This document shows, piece after piece, positions 14,662-23,391 of a stretch of DNA of 32,801 nt. The notes below the pieces were generated by a model that did no database searches, was not told the DNA's origin, and saw nothing but the letters and a program-made list of their open reading frames with translations. Numbering within the stretch: position 1 is the first letter of the stretch; every line of letters begins with the position of its first letter. This stretch comes from CAYUCJ01 sp049282265 (GTDB lineage: Bacteria; Desulfobacterota; DSM-4660; Desulfatiglandales; Desulfatiglandaceae). The position numbers were made by a program, and so were the translations under genes. The stretch covers positions 1 to 32,801 of the forward strand of contig JBAPTR010000318.1 of assembly GCA_049282265.1 (NCBI GenBank). Reading direction: 5' to 3'.

Positions 14662-16390
14662 AGCAACAGGCAGCCACTATTACCGTTTGTTGACCAGAAA
14701 GATGGTCTTGATTATCGCCTTTGTCTCCCTGACCCCCATGTTTCTGGTGAGCGGCATCATCCTGTACCAGTTTCATGTCTCCTACCGGGAAAAGGTATAC
14801 GACCACCTGGGAGAGCTGGTCCAGAAACACACGCAGAATATTGACAGCTTTCTGAAAGAGAAACTGGCTGACATCCGTTTCCTGGTTGACACTTTCGGGT
14901 TTGAAGATTTGAGTGATGAGTCCTTCCTCAGGGACAGGCTGGAGACCTTGCAGAGAGACTATGGCCCTGTCTTTGTAGACCTGGGGGTCGTGAATGCCCA
15001 GGGCCTTCAGGTGGCCTATGCAGGTCCATTCAAGCTTGAAAAGGCCCTCTATTATGAGGCGGATTGGTTCAAAAAGGCCATGAAGACACGCTATTTCATC
15101 AGCGATGTTTTTTTGGGACTCAGGGGACTTCCTCATTTCATCGTGGCCGTACGGGAAAACTGGAACGGTGACCCATGGATCCTGAGGGCCACCATTGATT
15201 TTGTGGCCTTTAACAACCTTGTAGAAAACATCCACGTGGGCAGGACGGGTTTTGCCTTCATCTTCAATGCCAAAGGAGAGCCACAGACAAAACCATTCCT
15301 GGATATCATGCCGGACAAAAAAACCTATATGCATTTTTTGAAACAAGGCGAGCCCGCAAAAAACGCGATCAATGTTGTTGAAGCCCGGGATGATTCCGGA
15401 AAGAAGAAGATTTATGTCTCCACCTTTCTGAAAGATGGGGACTGGATGATGATATTCCAGCAGGATTCCTCCGATGCCTTCTCGGACCTCAGAAAGGCCA
15501 TGGGTGTCACTGTCATGATTCTCCTGCTGGGTGTTTTCGGGATCGTGACAACAGCCCTGGTCCTTTCAAAGAGGATGGTCAACCGGATTGCCAGAGCAGA
15601 CCGGGAAAAAGAACAGATGAACGAGCAGATCGTCCAGACCGGCAAGCTTGCCTCCGTGGGAGAGCTGGCAGCGGGCATTGCCCATGAAATCAACAATCCC
15701 GTAGCCATTATGGTGGAAGAAGCCGGCTGGATAGGAGACCTCCTGGAAGAGGAGGAATTCCGGAAGAGTGCGAATCTGGATGAGTTTGCAAGGGCACTGA
15801 CGCAGATCCGGACCCAAGGGAAGCGTTGCAAGCAAATCACCCACAAACTCCTGAGCTTTGCAAGAAAAACAGATCCAAGGGTCCAGGACGTCCAGGTCAA
15901 CGATCTTATTGCGGAACTGGTCGAACTCTCGGAACAGAGGGCAAAATATGCAAAGGTGACCATCAACAGTCACCTGAAAGAAGGCCTTCCTCCTTTAAAG
16001 GCATCCCCATCCGAATTACAGCAGGTCCTGCTCAATTTGATACACAACAGCCTGGATGCCATGGAAAAGACAGGCGGTATTCTGAATATCGGCACCCGGT
16101 TGGAAGGGACCAAATTCATCATTGAAGTGTCTGATAACGGGCCTGGAATCCCCGAGGTCAATCTCGAGAGGATATTTGACCCCTTTTTTACCACCAAACC
16201 TGTTGGGAAAGGGACCGGCCTGGGGTTGTCCATCTGCTACGGGATCATCAGAAAAATGGGCGGAGAGATCAAAGTCATGAGTACCGCGGAAAAGGGTACG
16301 ACTTTCTTCATAACGCTCCCGGCCAGGAGTGGCGCTGGTGAATCTCCTCATGCCTCCGATATGAAACCCTCCTCCGGAGCCGGAACATGA
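14648..16390 (+). CDS. Membrane sensor histidine kinase with extracytoplasmic dCache-type domain
   Basis: A 580-residue kinase. Membrane segments are near residues 19-41 and 288-306, and a periplasmic region of about 245 residues between them has dCache features (YYEADWFKKAMKTRYF, then IHVGRTGFAFIFNAKG). The cytoplasmic part has the H-box GELAAGIAHEINNP (H346), a HATPase with DNGPGIP, FDPFFTT and GTGLGLS, and no PAS domain. dCache domains commonly bind small organic ligands, here unknown. ATG 14648 follows AAGGGGAA; the frame extends upstream to a TTG at 14603 but has no such site there. It overlaps a receiver gene on each side and is followed by a TauE/SafE permease, suggesting that sensing and transport are linked. 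Confidence 0.93.
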   Translation: MKRDRATGSHYYRLLTRKMVLIIAFVSLTPMFLVSGIILYQFHVSYREKVYDHLGELVQKHTQNIDSFLKEKLADIRFLVDTFGFEDLSDESFLRDRLETLQRDYGPVFVDLGVVNAQGLQVAYAGPFKLEKALYYEADWFKKAMKTRYFISDVFLGLRGLPHFIVAVRENWNGDPWILRATIDFVAFNNLVENIHVGRTGFAFIFNAKGEPQTKPFLDIMPDKKTYMHFLKQGEPAKNAINVVEARDDSGKKKIYVSTFLKDGDWMMIFQQDSSDAFSDLRKAMGVTVMILLLGVFGIVTTALVLSKRMVNRIARADREKEQMNEQIVQTGKLASVGELAAGIAHEINNPVAIMVEEAGWIGDLLEEEEFRKSANLDEFARALTQIRTQGKRCKQITHKLLSFARKTDPRVQDVQVNDLIAELVELSEQRAKYAKVTINSHLKEGLPPLKASPSELQQVLLNLIHNSLDAMEKTGGILNIGTRLEGTKFIIEVSDNGPGIPEVNLERIFDPFFTTKPVGKGTGLGLSICYGIIRKMGGEIKVMSTAEKGTTFFITLPARSGAGESPHASDMKPSSGAGT

Positions 16391-16782
16391 ACGATAAAGA
16401 GAACCATTTGGCGGAGCCCATAAGACTCCTCCTCGTGGATGATGAGAAAGGCTTCGTGGACATTATTTCCAAAAGGATGTCCAGGAGAAACATCGAGGTA
16501 ACAAAGGCCTTGAACGGCACCGAGGGCATCCGAGCACTTCGTGGACAGGACTTCGATGTGGCCGTTCTTGATCTCAAAATGGAGGATATGGACGGTATTG
16601 AGGTCCTGAAGATATTCAAGAGAATAGTCCCTGAAATGCCGGTCATCATGTTGACCGGCCATGGCTCGGAGCAGGCCGCAAGGGAGGGTATTCAGTTCGG
16701 CGCTTTTGATTATCTTACAAAACCATGCGAACTCGAAGACCTTATCCACAAGATTCATGAGGCCATTGGTATTGGGAGGTGA
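16387..16782 (+). CDS. Single-domain response regulator (receiver only), first of pair
   Basis: A 131-residue receiver with no output domain. It has the acidic pair in LLLVDDE (residues 15-21), phospho-acceptor D62 in VLDLKM, T90 in MLTGHG and K112 in YLTKPCE. All catalytic positions are present. It starts in an ATGA overlap with the kinase gene and its stop overlaps the leading bases of the next receiver. Without a DNA-binding part it probably acts as a phosphate shuttle or sink, or by protein contact (inference). Confidence 0.93.
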   Translation: MNDKENHLAEPIRLLLVDDEKGFVDIISKRMSRRNIEVTKALNGTEGIRALRGQDFDVAVLDLKMEDMDGIEVLKIFKRIVPEMPVIMLTGHGSEQAAREGIQFGAFDYLTKPCELEDLIHKIHEAIGIGR

Positions 16783-16787
16783 TGGGT

Positions 16788-17198
16788 ATGGATGCATTCA
16801 AGGTCCTTTTTGTGGACGATGAGAGGGATTTCCTGGAGACATTGATGAAACGAATGAAAAAGCGCGGCGTGGATGCTTCAGGGGTAAATAGCGGCGAGGA
16901 GGCACTGGCGTGGCTGGATGAAAGCCCGCCGGACGTGGTGGTCCTGGACGTCAAGATGCCCGGGATGGATGGTATTGAGATTTTGAGGGAAATAAAGAAG
17001 CGCCGTCCCCTCATTGAGGTCATCATGCTCACCGGCCACGCCAATGTAGAGGTGGCCATAGAGGGTATGGAACTGGGCGCCTTTGATTACCTCATGAAAC
17101 CCATGGCTATCGATGAGCTGTTCTACAAACTCCAGGACGCATACAAGAAGAAATCCGTACATGAACAGAAAATAAGGAAAAAGGGGGGGGTATTGTGA
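16788..17198 (+). CDS. Single-domain response regulator (receiver only), second of pair
   Basis: A 136-residue receiver with VLFVDDERD at the N-terminus, phospho-acceptor D54 in VVLDVKMPGMDG, the switch Thr in IMLTGHA and the Lys in YLMKPM. ATG 16788 is favoured because GGGAGGTG (16774-16781) is well placed; upstream in-frame GTG 16779 and ATG 16782 overlap that site. It is followed with a 4-bp overlap by the permease gene. It resembles the preceding receiver across the whole length, so the pair probably arose by duplication. Confidence 0.92.
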   Translation: MDAFKVLFVDDERDFLETLMKRMKKRGVDASGVNSGEEALAWLDESPPDVVVLDVKMPGMDGIEILREIKKRRPLIEVIMLTGHANVEVAIEGMELGAFDYLMKPMAIDELFYKLQDAYKKKSVHEQKIRKKGGVL

Positions 17199-18475
17199 AA
17201 AAAAGGGCCCAATTTTTTCAAATCTTGATGGCGGCATCAACCGCCCACGCCAGATGGGAGTATGAGACGTCCATGAACATCATCAGGAGCAAAAAGAGGC
17301 TCCTGGTTCTCGGGCTGCTGTGTTTACCCTGTGTGCTCTTTGCCGTGGCCTTTGCCTCGGACCAGCTTCCCGGAATTCTTGGAGGCCATAAGGCATACAG
17401 TCCGGCCTTCTCCACATCGGGACTGCTTTGGGTGTCCACCGTGATAGGCCTGATGGCCGGGCTCATCACCGGGTGTATCGGCGCAGGGGGAGGTTTTATC
17501 ATAACCCCTGCCCTTATGAGCGTGGGCGTCAAGGGCATCCTGTCGGTGGGTACGGACCTCTTCCATATCTTTGCCAAGGCCATTATGGGCGCCACCATAC
17601 ACAAAAAACTGGGCAATATCTCCGCAGGGTTGGCCATTGCGTTTCTTGTGGGTTCCCTCGCAGGGGTGAGTTGCGGGGGTGTGCTCAACCGGGCTATCTA
17701 CGAGATCAGTCCCGTGCTCAGCGATTTCTTTATCACACTGATTTACGTGTTTCTATTGGGTTTTCTAGGCATCTATGCGCTTCTCGATTTCCTGAAAAAC
17801 CGCAAAGCCGGGGCAGAAGTGGGTGCCCATACGGGAGAAAGCCCCAATGGAATAGAGGCCGCAAGCGGCAAAAAAGGCCTTCCCGCAAGATTGCAGTCCA
17901 TCAACTTCCCGCCCTCCATAACATTTGACAGGGACCTGGTGCCCGGGGGCAAGAAAATCTCCACCTGGTTTGTCGCCATCTGCGGTTTTTTTGTGGGAAT
18001 GGTAGCTGCCATTATGGGTGTCGGCGGAGGATTTCTCACCTTCCCCATGTTCGTCTATGTCCTTGGCGTTTCTTCATTTACCACGGTCGGTACGGACATC
18101 TTCCAGATTATTTTTACGGCAGGATATGCCTCCATAGGCCAATATGCCTTCTATGGCTTTATCTTCTATTCGTTGGCCATGGGCCTGCTTGTGGGTTCCC
18201 TCATCGGTATCCAGATAGGGGCGCTGGTAACGAAAGTCGTCAAAGGCATATACATTCGCGGTTTCTATGCTACGGCTATCCTGGCCGGTTTTCTGAACCG
18301 TCTCTTTGCTTTGCCCGGGAAACTGGGAGAAATGCATATCATCAGTATCTCCAGGCCACTCTCCCATGCCCTGGATCAGATTGGAATGTGGGTCTTCTTT
18401 ATCGTCATCGGTATCTTCGCCGTCTGGGTGATTTCCACATTCTTCAAAAACATAAGACGACTCAGGGAGGTATAA
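17195..18475 (+). CDS. TauE/SafE family (sulfite exporter type) membrane permease
   Basis: A 426-residue multi-spanning protein. After an N-terminal hydrophobic segment (about 36-54) come two TauE/SafE halves, each with its glycine-rich signature: GCIGAGGGFIITPALM (about 93-108) and IMGVGGGFLTFPMFVY in the second half. They are separated by a soluble loop of about 50 residues. Family members move organosulfonates, sulfite or other small anions; the substrate here is not readable. The GTG start at 17195 follows AAGGGGGGGG and overlaps the upstream stop by 4 bp. Its place behind a dCache kinase and two receivers suggests that its activity or expression is signal-controlled. Expect about 8-9 membrane helices. 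Confidence 0.92.
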   Translation: MKKRAQFFQILMAASTAHARWEYETSMNIIRSKKRLLVLGLLCLPCVLFAVAFASDQLPGILGGHKAYSPAFSTSGLLWVSTVIGLMAGLITGCIGAGGGFIITPALMSVGVKGILSVGTDLFHIFAKAIMGATIHKKLGNISAGLAIAFLVGSLAGVSCGGVLNRAIYEISPVLSDFFITLIYVFLLGFLGIYALLDFLKNRKAGAEVGAHTGESPNGIEAASGKKGLPARLQSINFPPSITFDRDLVPGGKKISTWFVAICGFFVGMVAAIMGVGGGFLTFPMFVYVLGVSSFTTVGTDIFQIIFTAGYASIGQYAFYGFIFYSLAMGLLVGSLIGIQIGALVTKVVKGIYIRGFYATAILAGFLNRLFALPGKLGEMHIISISRPLSHALDQIGMWVFFIVIGIFAVWVISTFFKNIRRLREV

Positions 18476-18478
18476 ACC

Positions 18479-19186
18479 ATGTTGATTCGAGATAAAAAAC
18501 ACTTTACCATAGGACTCATCATGTTGATCGTATTTGCAATAGTATTAATCGTGATGTCCCTTCCCATTTTTGGGGGTAAAAACGCCTTTGAGTCGGCGGA
18601 CAATCTCTACAACTCCATTGCCAAGGGATCGAGCTATAAGATACCGCAGCTTGAAAAACAGGCCAAAGGGTTCAAAGAGACAGTCATAGATTGCGCCATT
18701 GATTTAGAGGGTATTCCCAACATGGATCTTGCGAGAAAAATGGCCGCCATGGCGGGGATTCAATTCTCCCAGTCAGAGGGCAAGTTCAAGCTGAAAGGTG
18801 ACCTGGGCAGGATAGCCATGGCCGCGCTCAAGGACTCCGACCTCATGTATTATGACAAGGAAACCCAGGTTTCCAATAAATATGCACATCCCGGCAAGGA
18901 AGTCCTTTTCGTGTGGTGGAAGTTACTGAATGGAACGAAAGATGCCCTTAAACGAAAAACGTTGGTCAGCCAGGCCTCTTTCCTGGATGAGGTGGTGAAA
19001 AAAGGCATAGAGGTGGGTTACAATTTCTATGGCATTGCACCTGAAAAGGCATCCTCCAAGGTGGGCACCCTGGTCTTTTCTCTTGTATTCTATGTCCTTT
19101 ACACCATCTGGTGGGGGTTTTCCATATTCTTCCTCTTTGAGGGTTTTGGCCTCACCATGGAAGCCGGCAAGAAGGAAGAGATGTAG
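18479..19186 (+). CDS. Two-helix membrane protein of unknown function, TauE neighbour
   Basis: A 235-residue protein with one N-terminal membrane helix (about residues 10-30, IGLIMLIVFAIVLIVMSLPI) and one near the C-terminus (about 197-220). Between them is a soluble, probably extracytoplasmic, helical domain of about 160 residues. I do not recognise the family and see no catalytic motif or Cys pattern. AGGGAGG stands 7 nt upstream of ATG 18479, and only 3 bp separate it from the permease gene, so it is the last gene of that operon. The context suggests an accessory subunit or periplasmic partner of the TauE-type permease (inference). Confidence 0.85.
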   Translation: MLIRDKKHFTIGLIMLIVFAIVLIVMSLPIFGGKNAFESADNLYNSIAKGSSYKIPQLEKQAKGFKETVIDCAIDLEGIPNMDLARKMAAMAGIQFSQSEGKFKLKGDLGRIAMAALKDSDLMYYDKETQVSNKYAHPGKEVLFVWWKLLNGTKDALKRKTLVSQASFLDEVVKKGIEVGYNFYGIAPEKASSKVGTLVFSLVFYVLYTIWWGFSIFFLFEGFGLTMEAGKKEEM

Positions 19187-19265
19187 CGCGACCTCTAAAC
19201 CTGTTAATATCTTATAAGTACATTTACGTTCAAAACGAGCAGAAGATTTCTGTTGTGATCGCATT

Positions 19266-19453
19266 AAATGTCAAATTCCAAAACCCAAATGTCGAATCAA
19301 TGTCAAATATCAAATGACCAAATTGAGGAGAAGTTCACAGCATCCTGAGTTGCTCCGTCACCTGTTGCTGCAACAGGCAGGTGGCCGTGAGATGTTTTGT
19401 CATTGAGGCATTTGGATTTCACTTGAGATTTGAGCTTTGACATTTGTCATTTC
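19266..19453. repeat. AT-rich intergenic repeat with partly complementary ends
   Basis: The left end has repeated AAATGTC/TCAAAT words (AAATGTCAAATTCC and CAAATATCAAATGACC). The right end has the complementary words CATTTGGATTT, GAGATTTGAGC and TTTGACATTTGTCATTT, so the ends can pair imperfectly. The middle is unrelated and includes CTGTTGCTGCAACAG. A close match to the right end lies at 26786-26816, so this is a dispersed family. No coding content is seen; it fills the gap before the PEP-synthase-like gene. Confidence 0.7.
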
Positions 19454-19475
19454 CGGTTTATCCGGGTTAAGATCT

Positions 19476-22112
19476 ATGAAAATTGACAACTGGATCAAGA
19501 ACTTTTTTCATAAAGGCGCCCCGGGGAAAAGGCTCTCTCCCGATGATATAGAATCCCTCCGGACGGCCTTCAAGGCCCGTTACCACAATTTCAAACTCCT
19601 CCTGAACGCCAACAACAAGGCCCTCGAGCTCATGACCGAGCTGGAAGAGGCCTTGCGGGGTTCCTCGCCGTTTGGCATGGGCTTTGTCAGGGCACGTACC
19701 ACCGCGATCTCCACCAATGTCTTTCAGATCATCAAGCACCTGAATGAACTGGCCCCTCACAAATATGAAGCCCTGCCCGAGCGCTTCAAGGAGATCCAGG
19801 CAAGAATAAGCCCATTTCTGAAGGCGAATGAGGTTCTGAAAGAAGGCCCTCTCGTCGTCTCCCTGAGGGATTGCGGAAAAGCCATGGCCGACCAGGTAGG
19901 GTCAAAGGCCGCAAACCTTGGAGAGATTGGCAGGGGGCTTCACCTGCCCATCCCGAACGGATTTGTTGTCACTGCCACAGGCTACCGGCGGTTTCTGGAA
20001 CACAACGACCTGAGATCCGAGATCCGGAGGCGTATCCAGTCCGCGGGCGCGGAGAGTATGGAGGAACTCTACACCCTCAGCGCCTCCATTCAGCGACTGA
20101 TTATCCGGGCATCGGTCCCCTCCGGGCTGGAAGGAGAAATCCGGAAGCACTATGGTCTGCTTGAGCAGAAGGAAGGTAAAGGCGTGCGTGTGGCCATGCG
20201 GAGCAGCGCCCTGGCTGAAGATATGCCGGGCCTCTCCTTTGCAGGTCAATATCGCTCGGAACTCAATGTGAGCGGTGAAAGCATCTTAGAGGCCTACAAG
20301 GAAATCGTCGCCAGCAAGTACAGCCTTCAGGCCATGGCATACCGGCTTAACCGCGGCATACGCGAGGAAGACGTGGCCATGTGCGTCGCGTGTATGACCA
20401 TGGTGGATGCGGCAGCAGGCGGGGTGATGTATTCCGGAAATCCGGGAGATATCAGGGATCATTCCATCCTGATCAGCTCGGTCTGGGGGCTTCCAAAGGC
20501 AGTGGTTGACGGGACCACGCCCTCGGATCTTTTCATCATTTCCAGGGACGAGTCCATGAAGATCCTGCGGAAAGACATCGCCGGAAAAAAACAGAAGTTT
20601 GTGTGTTACCCCCGGGAAGGTATCTGCCGAATGGATACGACCGGTAATGAGGCGATCGCGGCCTCTCTGAGCGACGTCCAGGCAATGGAACTTGCCCGTA
20701 TTGCATTACGCCTTGAAGCGTGTTACGGAACGCCACAGGACGTGGAATGGGCCGTAGAGGCGGACGGCTCTATTATTATCCTACAATGCCGGCCCCTGCA
20801 ACACATGGAAACCGGAAAGAAAGAGGGAAAAACAGCTGCATGGGAAAAAGAGTCTGTTCCCGTGATCTTGAAGGGAGGAGTCACCGCAAGTGCCGGTGTG
20901 GCAGCCGGCCCCGTCTTCCTGCTAAGAAAGAATATGGATGTGCTTCAATTCCCTGACGGTGCCGTCCTGGTTGCCGCCCAGGCCCTTCCGGGATGGGCAC
21001 CCCTCCTGAGTCGTGCCGCGGCGGTGGTCACAGAGCAGGGAGGGATTACCGGTCATCTCGCTACGGTGGCAAGGGAGTTCGGGGTCCCTGCCCTTTTCGG
21101 CCTCAAGGATGCCATGACCGTGCTCAAAAACGGGGACATGGTGACAATAGACGCAGACAACGTGAGGGTCTGCGAAGGACAAATCGCTGCATTGCTGGAA
21201 AGCCGGGAAGCCCCGCTCAACATCATGAAAGGCAGTCCTGTCCATGAGTCCCTGAAAGGTGCAGCCCAACATATCATCCCCTTGCACCTCCTCGATCCGG
21301 ACGCTCCCGAATTCAATCCCGGGCATTGCGGGACGTTGCATGACATCACCCGCTTTTGCCACGAAAAATCGGTTATTGAGATGTTCCGCTTCGGCAAAGA
21401 CCATCGCTTTCCCGAGCGGTCCAGCAAACAGCTCTACTGTGATGTTCCCATGCAGTTCTGGGTCATCAACCTGGACGACGGTTTCAAGGAGGAGGTCATC
21501 GACCGGTGGATTCTTCTTGACAATATCTCCTCTGTTCCCATGCTCTCTCTCTGGCAGGGGATGGTTGCCGTCCCCTGGAAAGGCCCGCCGCCGGTAGATT
21601 CCAAGGGGTTTATGTCCGTGCTCTTTGAGGCTACCGCGAACCCGGCATTGGATCCATCCACGGGCACTTCCTACGGCATGCGCAATTACTTCATGATTTC
21701 AAGGAACTTCTGCAGCCTTCAATCCAGATTCGGTTTCCATTTTTCAACTGTGGAAGCCATTGTTGGAGAAAGGGCTATCGAAAACTACATCAGCTTCCAG
21801 TTCAAGGGTGGCGCGGCAAACCTGGAGAGGAGGATCGCCAGGGCGCATTTTGTGTCGGAGATTCTCGATCAATATGATTTCCATACACAGATTCGGGAGG
21901 ACGCCGCATTTGCCAGGCTGGAAGGATATGAGCAGTCCTTCATGGAGGAACGCCTTCGCGTCCTGGGTTACCTCATCATTCACACCCGACAACTGGACAT
22001 GATCATGGCAAATGGCGACGCCATGAACCACCAGCGACGGAAAATCCTGAAAGACCTTCGCGAAATGGTTGCCCCTAAGAATCCGGGTCCGGAGGGCACG
22101 GCTTTGGGCTGA
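19476..22112 (+). CDS. PEP-synthase/PPDK-like phosphotransferase with non-canonical C-terminus
   Basis: An 878-residue protein. After about 120 helical residues comes a PPDK/PEP-synthase ATP-binding domain (about 128-440), with GSKAANLGEI, MRSSALAEDMPGLSFAGQY and QDVEWAVEADGSIIILQCRP. The swivelling phospho-His domain follows (about 465-570), with GGITGHLATVAREFGVPALF and H527. The last 280 residues (about 598-878) do not show the PEP/pyruvate-binding TIM barrel of PEP synthase: its catalytic Cys and arginine motifs are not seen. Instead there are segments such as GTLHDITRFCHEKS. It should therefore transfer phosphate from ATP through His to an acceptor that may not be pyruvate (inference). 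ATG 19476 has only a weak site; a TTG at 19437 would add 13 residues. It stands alone between a repeat and decayed DNA. Confidence 0.88.
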   Translation: MKIDNWIKNFFHKGAPGKRLSPDDIESLRTAFKARYHNFKLLLNANNKALELMTELEEALRGSSPFGMGFVRARTTAISTNVFQIIKHLNELAPHKYEALPERFKEIQARISPFLKANEVLKEGPLVVSLRDCGKAMADQVGSKAANLGEIGRGLHLPIPNGFVVTATGYRRFLEHNDLRSEIRRRIQSAGAESMEELYTLSASIQRLIIRASVPSGLEGEIRKHYGLLEQKEGKGVRVAMRSSALAEDMPGLSFAGQYRSELNVSGESILEAYKEIVASKYSLQAMAYRLNRGIREEDVAMCVACMTMVDAAAGGVMYSGNPGDIRDHSILISSVWGLPKAVVDGTTPSDLFIISRDESMKILRKDIAGKKQKFVCYPREGICRMDTTGNEAIAASLSDVQAMELARIALRLEACYGTPQDVEWAVEADGSIIILQCRPLQHMETGKKEGKTAAWEKESVPVILKGGVTASAGVAAGPVFLLRKNMDVLQFPDGAVLVAAQALPGWAPLLSRAAAVVTEQGGITGHLATVAREFGVPALFGLKDAMTVLKNGDMVTIDADNVRVCEGQIAALLESREAPLNIMKGSPVHESLKGAAQHIIPLHLLDPDAPEFNPGHCGTLHDITRFCHEKSVIEMFRFGKDHRFPERSSKQLYCDVPMQFWVINLDDGFKEEVIDRWILLDNISSVPMLSLWQGMVAVPWKGPPPVDSKGFMSVLFEATANPALDPSTGTSYGMRNYFMISRNFCSLQSRFGFHFSTVEAIVGERAIENYISFQFKGGAANLERRIARAHFVSEILDQYDFHTQIREDAAFARLEGYEQSFMEERLRVLGYLIIHTRQLDMIMANGDAMNHQRRKILKDLREMVAPKNPGPEGTALG

Positions 22113-22719
22113 CCCCTTTTTCCCTTTTCCCACACTGGATGCGACAAAACTGGGGCCTGCGATTATCCCGGTCCTCTTGGTAAAAGCCTCAATCCGTGCC
22201 TTTTCCAGTGCCTCATAGATCTGGGCCGAGCAAGAATACTTGATGTAGTCGTAAGAAGTCCCTCCATGGACCTTTTACGAAGTCATCATTCCTGAAGCAT
22301 TTACTTCTTACTTTATCAAGAACTGTGCAGAGCGGCCGGATAAGGGTGTTGGGGTCAACGTTTTGAAAAGAATAGGTTTTCAGGAAACACAAAATGCCTT
22401 CATTGAGGGCGGTCAGCAAAACGCCTGTCCGTTTTCTTTACAGGTTGTAAAAAGTTTACCTCACGACTCAGATCTTGTCTCTTCAGAGCGGAAGCTCCCT
22501 GAACAAGACCGCCCTTGCTTTTTTCCCTGCAACGGCCGGCCTGCAGTCCGTGAATGAAACGGTGACACATTCCGCCCCTCATGCATTGAAGAGGAAAGGC
22601 GCGATGATGGAACCCTCATGAGAGCGTTAGACGCTTACGGCTGTAACAGGATTTTTCAGTGGTAGCGATTGGAAGAGGAGGGCCGGTGGGTACATCAGAG
22701 AAGTTCAACCAAATGCAGA
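22113..22719. other. Decayed intergenic DNA with coding-like fragments on both strands
   Basis: No intact gene is present. On the minus strand, about 22272 to 22134 reads as sensible protein without a start codon (GTSYDYIKYSCSAQIYEALE, then KARIEAFTKRTGIIAGPS). On the plus strand, from 22255, another coding-like run begins EVPPWTFYEVIIPEAF and continues to about 22410. The two overlap slightly. I do not recognise either family. The stretch also holds the third palindrome core at 22437-22451. Confidence 0.5.
22437..22451. promoter_or_regulatory. Third TTTACA-N3-TGTAAA palindrome, no nearby -24/-12 element
   Basis: TTTACA-GGT-TGTAAA repeats the core and spacing of the palindromes at 1768 and 12321, and its flanks keep TTC on the left and AAAG on the right. 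Looking for GG-N10-GC about 100-130 bp away on either side and strand, I found no convincing -24/-12 promoter. It may be an orphan of a lost gene or a chance match. Confidence 0.4.
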
Positions 22720-23391
22720 TTACAAATCAGGATCCAGACCAAAGCGGATCCACTTGAATCGTTCTTGAACCGTTTCGGATATATGGCTACCCACCCTTGC
22801 CATGAAGAGGTTTTCAGGCCGCAACATGACATTGGGTTCATTGGTCTGGTAAATCCTGAACCCTTCCCGGCTGAATATATTAATGAGCATATTCCGGTAC
22901 CCCATGGCCGACAGGCTCTTGCCGTCGATGTCCCATGTCCATGAATATCCCACCATATATAAAATACGTTCATCACTCAAGGGATGATTCACCAGTAGGC
23001 TGAGAATATGTTTGGACAGTCCGAGGGACCGCCAGGGGATGCTCACCTCTATGGCTGCCACTTCCATCATCACCCGCTCTCCCACCCCGTTCCAGCGTTC
23101 TTCAGGTAGTGGATATTCCAATATTCCCAGGCCTATGATCCTCCGGTCCGGCCCAATGGCCAGGGTCACATTGACATCCGGAATTGAGGCAACCTTTATC
23201 AGAGTTTTTTTGTCCGATACGATGGGTCTGTAACGGGCATACCCCGGCATGCTCTTGTTGAATGAAAGTCCGGCAATTTCATCGGGGGATAAGAAGGAGC
23301 GAATGGTCACCTTTTTCCCCTGAATGGAGAGCTCCAGTTTCTTGCGGTTCCGGTTTGGCATTTCCATCGGGGTTATCAGAAATCCCCCCAC
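22720..23391 (-). CDS. AcuA-like GNAT protein acetyltransferase
   Basis: A protein of about 223 residues resembling acetoin-utilisation acetyltransferase AcuA. The core AAIEVSIPWRSLGLSKHILS covers the GNAT acetyl-CoA strand and loop. The AcuA-type C-terminal part has YSWTWDIDGKSLSAMGYRNM, then TNEPNVMLRPENLFMARVGS. In Bacillus subtilis AcuA acetylates and inactivates acetyl-CoA synthetase. The start is uncertain: the GTG at 23391 overlaps the upstream GNAT gene by 16 bp, while ATG 23367 or 23361 fall just after it. None has a strong ribosome-binding site. The overlap makes it the second gene of a two-acetyltransferase unit. With the AcuB-like proteins and the acyl-CoA synthetase in this window, control of acetyl-CoA enzymes is a likely role (inference). 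Confidence 0.8.
   Translation of the reverse strand: MGGFLITPMEMPNRNRKKLELSIQGKKVTIRSFLSPDEIAGLSFNKSMPGYARYRPIVSDKKTLIKVASIPDVNVTLAIGPDRRIIGLGILEYPLPEERWNGVGERVMMEVAAIEVSIPWRSLGLSKHILSLLVNHPLSDERILYMVGYSWTWDIDGKSLSAMGYRNMLINIFSREGFRIYQTNEPNVMLRPENLFMARVGSHISETVQERFKWIRFGLDPDL

Noticed and set aside
14474..15346. Minus-strand open frame of 290 residues
   Set aside because: Antisense to the dCache histidine kinase, which has intact motifs and overlapping neighbours on the plus strand.
22363..22557. Plus-strand open frame of 64 residues as a real gene
   Set aside because: Only a TTG start, no ribosome-binding site, and it is the tail of a longer start-less coding-like run.
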